Positions 1 to 4,397 of a DNA stretch of 5,419 nt are shown here, in pieces (the stretch's first letter is position 1; the number at the start of each line of letters is the position of its first letter). The notes under the pieces are model-generated. The model saw only the letters and a program-made list of their open reading frames with translations. It was not told the DNA's origin and did no database searches. The position numbers and the translations under genes were made by a program. Origin of the DNA: Cytophagales bacterium (GTDB taxonomy: Bacteria; Bacteroidota; Bacteroidia; Cytophagales; Cytophagaceae); NCBI GenBank assembly GCA_025360235.1, contig JANYCO010000598.1:1-5419 (forward strand). The letters run 5' to 3'.

Positions 1-617
1 ATAAACGCCGCCTGACTGTCGCGGTCAATGTCTACTGCAAAATATTTTGAAGCCAGTATTGCAGTATCACGATCGGTATATTTTTCAACCAAATATAAAA
101 GCAGACTCCAATAGGAATTCGCACCACCACTGGAATAAATACCTTGTTCTTCCGTAATGATACTCCCGTCTACCAGTTCAACATTTGGAAACATCGTTCT
201 GAATTCATTGGCGGCGTTCCAATGCGTAGAGCATTTTTTGCCGTCCAAAAGACCTGTTGAAGCAAGCAGAAACGCTCCTATACAAAGAGACGCTAGTTCA
301 GCTCCTTTTTTATGTTGTTCAACCAACCATGGAATTATTTTTTTGTTAAGTTTTAGGGCGGTAGCAATATCACCACTGATGGCAGGTATAAAAATAAGGT
401 CAGCCTTTTTTACATCTTCCAGTAACAAATCTGTATGAACTGAAAATAAATTTCCATTCAACTTTATTTCCTTTTTAAGCCCTACTACTTGTATGTTGAA
501 TAATTGAGGTCTACCAGATGCCAGCAAGAACTGATTAACCGCCCTAAACATATAATGCGGATCGGCTATAGCTTCTATTACGGCTGTCTCCGGAACTAAA
601 ATGGCTACGTTTTTCAT
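1..617 (-). CDS. GlxA-family transcriptional regulator (DJ-1/PfpI-like domain plus AraC HTH), C-terminus outside window
   Basis: Translating the minus strand from the ATG at 617 gives 205 open residues that run off the window edge. The N-terminal part (about 1-180) reads as a DJ-1/PfpI amidotransferase-like domain. It contains the nucleophile-elbow motif SLCIGAFLL with Cys112, followed by GLLDGKK and THW (131-133), a signature of GlxA-type regulators. The end of the visible part, with IDRDSQAAF at 197-205, matches the linker that usually precedes a C-terminal AraC helix-turn-helix; that domain itself is not in the window. In this family the N-terminal domain is thought to sense a ligand rather than act as an enzyme, and the AraC domain binds DNA. 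The start is supported by the alignment and by a strong promoter ending just before it. It is transcribed away from the SRPBCC/VOC/DoxX run, so control of that run is plausible. Family assignment is firm; the regulated genes are inferred. Confidence 0.9.
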   Translation of the reverse strand, partial: MKNVAILVPETAVIEAIADPHYMFRAVNQFLLASGRPQLFNIQVVGLKKEIKLNGNLFSVHTDLLLEDVKKADLIFIPAISGDIATALKLNKKIIPWLVEQHKKGAELASLCIGAFLLASTGLLDGKKCSTHWNAANEFRTMFPNVELVDGSIITEEQGIYSSGGANSYWSLLLYLVEKYTDRDTAILASKYFAVDIDRDSQAAF

Positions 618-621
618 TTTC

Positions 622-652
622 CAAAGGTAATAAACCGATTTGTCGTAATCAA
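622..652 (-). promoter_or_regulatory. Bacteroidota-type promoter of the GlxA-like regulator
   Basis: On the minus strand there is TTG at 652-650, exactly 20 bases, then TACCTTTG at 629-622. This is a full match to the Bacteroidota housekeeping pattern TTG-N19-23-TAnnTTTG. The last G of the -7 box is only four bases before the ATG at 617, so the predicted transcript has a leader of about zero to two bases. Confidence 0.75.
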
Positions 653-670
653 CCCCTAAGAATGTCGTTT

Positions 671-689
671 ATGTACATCTGTAATTACA
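671..689. promoter_or_regulatory. Two adjacent palindromes, candidate operator in a divergent control region
   Basis: ATGTACAT at 671-678 and TGTAATTACA at 680-689 are both perfect palindromes, separated by one base. They share TGTA/TACA half-sites. They lie between the two divergent promoters and cover the likely -33 region of the plus-strand one, a fitting place for a repressor or activator site. The cognate protein is unknown. AraC-type regulators more often bind direct repeats, so a different regulator could bind here. Short AT-rich palindromes also arise by chance. Confidence 0.4.
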
Positions 690-708
690 AAAAATAGTTG
701 CTACTTTG
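679..708 (+). promoter_or_regulatory. Weak candidate promoter of the SRPBCC-VOC-VOC-DoxX run
   Basis: CTG at 679-681 is followed after 20 bases by TACTTTG at 702-708. This resembles the Bacteroidota pattern, but the -33 element has one mismatch and the -7 box lacks one of its two spacer bases. It would give a leader of roughly 30 bases before the ATG at 747. A promoter is expected here because the next gene is the first on this strand after a divergent gene. The imperfect match would suit a regulated promoter. Confidence 0.4.
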
Positions 709-746
709 TATTGTTAAACCGACTAAACCTTAACGATAACATAACT

Positions 747-1172
747 ATGGAAACAACAAACAAAACAAAAATCACAGTAGAAGCTACCGTGAACAGCACC
801 ATTGAAAAAGCATGGCATATGTGGAATTCTCCTGAACATATTACAAAATGGTGTGCTGCTTCTGACGACTGGCATGCCCCGTTTGCAGAAAACGATTTAA
901 AAGTTGGAGGAAAAAGCACCACCACTATGGCCGCAAAAGACGGAAGCTTTAGTTTTGACTTTTCCTGGATCTATACAACTATTAAAGAAAATGAATTATT
1001 GGAATATGTCCTTGAAGACGGACGAGAAGTCTCTGTTCAATTTTCAAAAACTGCTAACGGCATAAAAGTGGTAGAAATATTTGACCCTGAAAATGAAAAT
1101 CCTCCCGAATTTCAACAACAAGGCTGGCAAGCCATTTTAAACAATTTCAAAAAACATGTCGAACAAAACTAA
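747..1172 (+). CDS. SRPBCC family protein (AHSA1/START-like fold)
   Basis: This 141-residue protein is a single small-molecule-binding helix-grip domain of the AHSA1 type. Visible family features are the opening strand with TVEATVNSTIEKAW (10-23), the helix-capping PEHITKW (29-35), the GG pair at 54-55 after the first strands, the strand FDFSWIYTTIKENELLEYV (70-88), and the long C-terminal helix beginning GWQAILNNF (126-134). Such domains bind hydrophobic ligands in a cavity, and no catalytic residues define a reaction. The ATG at 747 was chosen over an in-frame TTG at 711 because the domain begins just after it and 711 sits too close to the likely -7 box. There is no Shine-Dalgarno sequence, as is usual in Bacteroidota. 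It is the first gene of a tight run; the VOC gene follows after 12 bases. It is soluble and probably cytoplasmic. The ligand is unknown. Confidence 0.88.
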   Translation: METTNKTKITVEATVNSTIEKAWHMWNSPEHITKWCAASDDWHAPFAENDLKVGGKSTTTMAAKDGSFSFDFSWIYTTIKENELLEYVLEDGREVSVQFSKTANGIKVVEIFDPENENPPEFQQQGWQAILNNFKKHVEQN

Positions 1173-1184
1173 TATTTCAAAACT

Positions 1185-1607
1185 ATGAACAATCAAATTC
1201 ATCCATGCCTCTGGTTTGATAACCAGGCACAGGAAGCCGCAAAATTTTACTGCTCCATTTTTAAAAATTCAAAAATAACTGCAGATACACCTATTGTCGT
1301 AAACTTTGAGCTTAACGGAAAAAAATTCATGGGCCTCAACGGTGGGCCAATGTTTAAATTTACTGAAGCTGTTTCTTTTGTAGTTGATTGCGATACACAA
1401 GAAGAAATTGATTATTACTGGGACGCACTTACCAAAGGAGGCAATGAAAGTCAATGTGGATGGCTGAAAGATAAGTATGGCGTTTCCTGGCAGATCGTTC
1501 CTAGCATACTTGGAAAATTAATGAGCGATCCTGAAAAAGCAGGAAGAGTAATGCAAGCCTTTCTGAAAATGAAAAAATTTGATATTGAAAAATTGAAGGC
1601 GGCCTAA
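1185..1607 (+). CDS. VOC family protein, PhnB / 3-dmu-9_3-mt type (first copy)
   Basis: This 140-residue protein belongs to the vicinal-oxygen-chelate superfamily, in the branch often annotated as PhnB or 3-demethylubiquinone methyltransferase-like. The diagnostic parts are PCLWFDNQAQEAAKFY (7-22), FELNGKKFMGLNGGP (41-55), the DTQEEIDYYWDAL segment (70-82), and CGWLKDKYGVSWQIVP (91-106). The loop between KNSKIT and the next strand is much shorter than in many relatives, which carry a glycine-rich stretch there; shorter forms do occur in Bacteroidota, so it is probably natural. The methyltransferase name is historical: there is no SAM-binding fold here, and the activity is unknown. The start follows the SRPBCC stop by 12 bases and the next VOC gene starts 9 bases after this stop, so co-transcription is very likely. 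Confidence 0.92.
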   Translation: MNNQIHPCLWFDNQAQEAAKFYCSIFKNSKITADTPIVVNFELNGKKFMGLNGGPMFKFTEAVSFVVDCDTQEEIDYYWDALTKGGNESQCGWLKDKYGVSWQIVPSILGKLMSDPEKAGRVMQAFLKMKKFDIEKLKAA

Positions 1608-1616
1608 TAAATCCAA

Positions 1617-2030
1617 ATGATCACCATTACTACTTACTTAACTTTTAATGGTAATTGCCGTGAAGCAATGACCTTTTACAAAAATTGTTTAGGTGGAGAA
1701 CTGAATTTTCAGACGATTGGCGAATCTCCCATCTCTGAGAAAATGCCTGAGAAAATGAAAAAATGCATTTTGCATTCATCACTTTCAAAAGACCGTTTTG
1801 AACTCATGGCCTCAGATATGGTAGAAGAAAAAGGCCTTATAAAAGGTAATGCCGTTTCGTTAATGCTCAATTGCAGTAGTGAACAGGAGATAAAAGAATT
1901 CTATCAAAAACTTTCTGAAGACGGCAAACAAACACATCCTTTAGAAACAAGTTTTTGGGGCACATTGTTTGGCAACTTAACAGACAAATATGGCAACCAC
2001 TGGTTGCTCCATTATCAAAATGAAAAATAA
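1617..2030 (+). CDS. VOC family protein, PhnB-like glyoxalase fold (second copy)
   Basis: The 137-residue product is a second VOC protein, nearer to the PhnB subgroup. It starts with strand TITTYLTFNGNCREAMTFYK (3-22) and GGEL (26-29), has a middle strand ending CILHSSL, then FELMASD and the NAVSLMLNC strand followed by EIKEFYQKLSEDGK, and closes with GNLTDKYGNHWLLHY near 119-133. PhnB-like proteins are small, usually dimeric, and mostly of unknown substrate; no specific activity can be assigned. It differs clearly in sequence from the VOC protein just upstream, so the pair looks like two subfamilies placed together rather than a recent duplication. It lies 9 bases after the first VOC gene and 23 before the DoxX-like gene, inside the same run. 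Confidence 0.9.
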   Translation: MITITTYLTFNGNCREAMTFYKNCLGGELNFQTIGESPISEKMPEKMKKCILHSSLSKDRFELMASDMVEEKGLIKGNAVSLMLNCSSEQEIKEFYQKLSEDGKQTHPLETSFWGTLFGNLTDKYGNHWLLHYQNEK

Positions 2031-2053
2031 TTAATAAACTAAAATCTAAATTT

Positions 2054-2425
2054 ATGAAAACAACAAAAATAATTTTTTGGATCACAACAGGGTTAATCTT
2101 CTTGTTCGAAGGAGTAATGCCAGCCCTGACAGGCAACTCAGAAATGGCTAAACAAGGAATAAGTCATTTAGGGTATCCCAGCTATTTCGGCATTTATCTT
2201 GCCGTGTGGAAAGTTCTTGGATCGCTATCGATAATAATACCAATGGTTCCAGCTCGTATCAAAGAATGGGCTTATTTTGGACTTGGAGTAACGATGATCT
2301 CCGCCTTTGCAAGTCATTGGGCCACGGATGGTTTTTCTGGTCAGGCAATAATGCCGGTTGTAGTCTTGGGAGTCCTTAGCGTTTCTTATATTTACTACCA
2401 CAAGCTCAATTCCGAAAAAGCATAA
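2054..2425 (+). CDS. DoxX-like family membrane protein
   Basis: This 123-residue protein has four predicted membrane helices, at about 6-24, 46-64, 73-90 and 97-115. Characteristic DoxX-like residues are LGYP at 39-42, the helix with VWKVLG at 51-56, a proline-rich turn around 63-66, and KEWAYFGLG at 70-78. Proteins of this group sit in the inner membrane, and their biochemical role is mostly undefined; links to redox or detoxification functions have been proposed for some DoxX relatives. It is the last gene of the run that begins with SRPBCC, and the SRPBCC/VOC/DoxX combination fits a shared accessory or stress function. The start ATG lies in an A-rich context without a Shine-Dalgarno sequence. 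The next gene starts 18 bases downstream but appears to have its own promoter. Confidence 0.88.
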   Translation: MKTTKIIFWITTGLIFLFEGVMPALTGNSEMAKQGISHLGYPSYFGIYLAVWKVLGSLSIIIPMVPARIKEWAYFGLGVTMISAFASHWATDGFSGQAIMPVVVLGVLSVSYIYYHKLNSEKA

Positions 2426-2438
2426 TTGCTTACCTTTG
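2410..2438 (+). promoter_or_regulatory. Candidate promoter of the small ferredoxin-fold-like gene
   Basis: TACCTTTG at 2431-2438 is a perfect -7 box of the Bacteroidota type. The best upstream element is TTC at 2410-2412, 18 bases away, in the end of the DoxX-like gene, so the -33 part is weak. The G at 2438 is five bases before the GTG at 2444, which predicts a transcript with little or no leader. Confidence 0.5.
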
Positions 2439-2443
2439 CATAC

Positions 2444-2665
2444 GTGAAAGTCATTGCTATAGAAATATTTAAAACGAATCTCAATAATGAACAAGAGGCC
2501 AATGCCCTTGTTGAAATACTTCATGCCTTGTTTCCCCAATCAAAAGTAAATTTTGACCTTGAGGATTGTGACAGAATTTTAAGAATTGAAGGCAATGACT
2601 TTACCGAAACTAAAATTAAAGACGCCCTATCAGAACGAGGATACCTTTGCGAGGTACTGGAATAG
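2444..2665 (+). CDS. Small HMA-like (ferredoxin-fold) protein of unknown function
   Basis: The reading frame opens at a TTG at 2426, but that codon lies upstream of and runs through the TACCTTTG promoter box. GTG at 2444 is therefore the better start and gives 73 residues beginning VKVIAIEIFKTN; there is no in-frame ATG. The apparent order strand (2-8), helix (14-27), strand (32-38), strand (43-49), helix (55-65), strand (67-72) is the beta-alpha-beta-beta-alpha-beta pattern of heavy-metal-associated domains. The metal-binding CxxC is absent, and the cysteines in DLEDCDRIL and GYLCEVLE are isolated. Similar cysteine-poor small proteins are common and uncharacterised in Bacteroidota. The conserved-looking part is NFDLEDCDRILRIEG. 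It lies between the DoxX-like gene and the bacilliredoxin gene, and a separate promoter precedes the latter. It is probably cytoplasmic, and metal binding should not be assumed. Confidence 0.7.
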   Translation: MKVIAIEIFKTNLNNEQEANALVEILHALFPQSKVNFDLEDCDRILRIEGNDFTETKIKDALSERGYLCEVLE

Positions 2666-2677
2666 ACTGGTATAAAA

Positions 2678-2708
2678 TTTTTCTATGGAAGGAATTATCT
2701 TACCTTTG
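2678..2708 (+). promoter_or_regulatory. Candidate promoter of the YtxJ-like gene
   Basis: TACCTTTG at 2701-2708 fully matches the Bacteroidota -7 box. A T-run at 2678-2682 lies at the right distance for the -33 element but has no G, so that half is imperfect. The predicted start near 2713 leaves a leader of about 30 bases before the ATG at 2745. Confidence 0.55.
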
Positions 2709-2744
2709 ATTTTGTTGAGCATTTAATACAACTTAAAATTAATC

Positions 2745-3086
2745 ATGGACTGGACTATTCTTGATTCTGAAGAAAAATTAGACGCACTGGATGAAATTTC
2801 TAAAAATCATACTGTTATGATCTTCAAACACAGCACCCGCTGTTCTACAAGTGCGATGGTCTTAAACAGAATGGAGCGAAACTGGGAGGATTCTGAAAGC
2901 AGTGTTTTAAAACCCTATTTTTTAGATTTGATAACCTACCGGAATTTATCAAACAAGATTGCTGAAAAATACAGGGTCCTTCATGAGTCTCCACAAGTGT
3001 TATTGATCAGTAAAGGGAAGTGTATCTACGATGCCTCTCATATGGATATTAGTTATAACGATCTGAAAATCCGAAATGAAAATTAA
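2745..3086 (+). CDS. ytxJ: YtxJ/BrxC-like monothiol bacilliredoxin
   Basis: This 113-residue thioredoxin-fold protein matches the YtxJ family (DUF2847), called BrxC in Bacillus subtilis. It shows strand VMIFKHSTRCSTSAMVL (24-40) with a single active-site cysteine, Cys33, in a CSTS setting where the thioredoxin second cysteine is missing. Then come the YFLDLITYRNLSNKIAEKY segment (58-76), the cis-proline strand ESPQVLLI (81-88), and IYDASHMDIS (94-103), a hallmark of the family. Bacilliredoxins remove bacillithiol from proteins after oxidative stress, which suggests the host makes bacillithiol; no synthesis genes are in the window. A second cysteine, Cys93, lies before the ASH motif and might resolve the active site, which is speculation. 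The gene has its own promoter-like sequence, and its last 11 bases overlap the following membrane-protein gene, implying translational coupling. Confidence 0.9.
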   Translation: MDWTILDSEEKLDALDEISKNHTVMIFKHSTRCSTSAMVLNRMERNWEDSESSVLKPYFLDLITYRNLSNKIAEKYRVLHESPQVLLISKGKCIYDASHMDISYNDLKIRNEN

Positions 3087-3351
3087 GGTTCTTCAATTTT
3101 TCAATCTTCTTCTACTCCTTATAAATGCAGTAGCGCTATATACTGGTCCAAAATTAAATCATCTGGAATCGAATGCTGCAGGGATTCTCGCTGTGGCTGC
3201 TCTTATAGCCGCTACCACATGGGTAATACACCTAATCGTACTTTGCCTGGCTTATTTTAAAAACTATACCACCCTTCTTATCGTTTTTACCATTATCATG
3301 GTCCCTCTTTCTCTTCATTTGTGGTGGTTTACTTTTGGTTCCCGAATTTAA
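3076..3351 (+). CDS. Small three-helix membrane protein, unknown function
   Basis: The 91-residue product is strongly hydrophobic. It has three predicted membrane helices, at about 5-22, 35-60 and 65-87, joined by a short loop with TGPKLNHLES and a small polar turn at YFKNYT. The ATG overlaps the end of the YtxJ-like gene by 11 bases in another frame, which favours coupled translation. There are no catalytic or metal-binding motifs and no family I recognise. The first helix is preceded only by MKIK, so it could be a signal anchor. The only contextual clue is the bacilliredoxin partner, which is weak evidence for a redox or envelope role. The gene ends three bases from the convergent gene on the other strand, with no terminator between them. 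Coding status is supported by the uninterrupted hydrophobic pattern and operon-like overlap. Confidence 0.75.
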   Translation: MKIKVLQFFNLLLLLINAVALYTGPKLNHLESNAAGILAVAALIAATTWVIHLIVLCLAYFKNYTTLLIVFTIIMVPLSLHLWWFTFGSRI

Positions 3352-3354
3352 ATT

Positions 3355-4155
3355 TTAGTCCCTAAACATTCTGTTAATTATTTCTTGCAACCGAAACAAA
3401 TCACTCATGGCATATAAGCCTATAGCTTCTTCAAGATGACTGTTTAATGGTGGCTCCGCAATGGAAGATCCAATGATGTGAATCTGATTTGCCGGATCGG
3501 GAAGAAATTTCATTCCAGCAATTCTAAAAAAAGAAATCCTTTCCGAACCATCGTCGTATTTTTGTCCTCTTCCTTTCAGGTTTTTCAATTGTTCTTTGGC
3601 AGGTATTTTATCAAAGACGGCATCGTATACTTCAATTATTGCTGCTCCGTTATTGTCAGATATTTTATGAATATATGCAGCATAAAAATCTTTCCCTATT
3701 TGAATTGAAATCGCCTCTTTAGCTCTGTAAAAAGTAATCCCTACCTTTACGCTGGGTTTTCTTTTCAGGGGCTTAGGAGTTGCTGATATGAAATTTTTGA
3801 TATCGCTGGATTGTTTTTCAAAAGTATCGCTTAGTATTACTTCTTTGTTTAGATAATCGATCCCGCTAATCGCTTTTTTTGTGATCTCAACATCTGAAAA
3901 ACCATGCTTGCTCAACAAAACTGCCAATGCAATATATGCTTTTGCCTTATAGGATATAGCAAGCTCATTGTCTCCCGCCTTCAATACGCAATCCCATCGA
4001 ACCAATAGCCTCGGAAGAACAAAGGAAATAAGCTTCTCTGTTAAACCATCCTTATACTCACACATAGCATTAAAAGTAAGCCTCGCCAGGTCATCCTCCA
4101 TGGATTCAACCATTGATTTCGCAGAGAGTTTATCAAGAATTTGTTTGTGCTTCAT
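3355..4155 (-). CDS. Hypothetical protein with possible Imm26-like C-terminal domain
   Basis: This 266-residue protein has two apparent parts. Residues about 1-122 look all-helical, with segments such as DDLARLTFNAMCEY (21-34), the KLISFVLPRLLVRWD helix (41-55) and SYKAKAYIALAVLLSKHG (68-85). A proline- and lysine-rich linker (KPLKRKPSVK, 128-137) leads to a strand-rich part of about 137-235, then a short helical tail (LEEAIGLYAMSDLFRLQEII). The strand-rich part carries KVGITFYRAKEAISIQIGKDF and later AAIIEVYDAVFDKIP, which resembles the small beta-barrel of Imm26-type immunity proteins: a K-x-G strand, an aromatic A/G-Y strand, then a valine/phenylalanine-D strand before an alpha segment. 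This resemblance is from memory of the pattern and is not secure. No signal peptide or membrane helix is seen, so it is probably cytoplasmic. No toxin gene is adjacent. Its start at 4155 is preceded by a weak TTATTTTG box (4170-4163). Confidence 0.8.
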   Translation of the reverse strand: MKHKQILDKLSAKSMVESMEDDLARLTFNAMCEYKDGLTEKLISFVLPRLLVRWDCVLKAGDNELAISYKAKAYIALAVLLSKHGFSDVEITKKAISGIDYLNKEVILSDTFEKQSSDIKNFISATPKPLKRKPSVKVGITFYRAKEAISIQIGKDFYAAYIHKISDNNGAAIIEVYDAVFDKIPAKEQLKNLKGRGQKYDDGSERISFFRIAGMKFLPDPANQIHIIGSSIAEPPLNSHLEEAIGLYAMSDLFRLQEIINRMFRD

Positions 4156-4220
4156 ATAATAACAAAATAATGCCTTTTCCAGTCATTCTATCTATAAAAC
4201 TATTCCAAGTAAACACAATA

Positions 4221-4261
4221 CTCTGTTTTTTTATTTACAGAGAATAAATTTAATATTCTCT
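4221..4261. repeat. Two overlapping, mutually exclusive inverted repeats
   Basis: CTCTGT at 4221-4226 can pair with ACAGAG at 4237-4242. The second pair is AGAGAATA at 4239-4246 with TATTCTCT at 4254-4261, a perfect 8-base stem with a 7-base loop. The two stems share bases 4239-4242, so only one can form at a time. The second stem runs into a T-rich stretch on the plus strand, like an intrinsic terminator. No plus-strand gene is known to be transcribed through it, and the sequence is AT-rich, so a role is uncertain. The rest of the 242-base gap between the two divergent genes holds only the promoter at 4323-4353 and no small gene that I can support. Confidence 0.5.
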
Positions 4262-4322
4262 TTTCATTTTTTTAACATACCGGTTTACTCAATAAATAAC
4301 CCCCCTTCACAATTATTATCTC

Positions 4323-4353
4323 TTGGATTCTAAACATTTTTTTATTAACTTTC
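4323..4353 (+). promoter_or_regulatory. Promoter of the HAMP-GAF signalling gene
   Basis: TTG at 4323-4325 is followed by exactly 20 bases and then TAACTTTC at 4346-4353, a seven-of-eight match to TAnnTTTG. Predicted transcription starts near 4358-4360, giving a leader of about 40 bases. A direct repeat of AACTTAAT (4381-4388 and 4392-4399) lies in that leader and runs into the start codon. Confidence 0.6.
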
Positions 4354-4397
4354 CTATAATAGGACGATAGCAATCCTTTCAACTTAATAGTAACTTA

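Noticed and set aside
157..438. A 93-residue plus-strand open frame
   Set aside because: It runs opposite the GlxA-like coding region, which has clear family motifs on the minus strand; the plus-strand product has no recognisable features.
711..746. Upstream TTG start for the SRPBCC gene adding 12 residues
   Set aside because: TTG at 711 follows the likely -7 box by two bases, and the extra residues are not part of the domain; the ATG at 747 fits better.
747..2425. Reading the cassette as an antibiotic-resistance or defence operon because of VOC proteins
   Set aside because: These VOC proteins are PhnB-like, not the bleomycin- or fosfomycin-resistance types, and there are no nuclease, toxin or mobile-element genes.
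2225..2539. A 104-residue minus-strand open frame
   Set aside because: It crosses the end of the DoxX-like gene, the next promoter and the start of the small HMA-like gene, all better supported on the plus strand.
2642..2649. A third TACCTTTG promoter-like box inside the small HMA-like gene
   Set aside because: It lies within codons for the conserved-looking C-terminal GYLCE and is followed at 2701 by a better placed box for the YtxJ-like gene.
4355..4360. TATAAT hexamer resembling a sigma-70 -10 box
   Set aside because: Bacteroidota do not use the usual -35/-10 pattern, and a well-spaced TTG-N20-TAACTTTC promoter lies just upstream, placing this hexamer around the transcription start.
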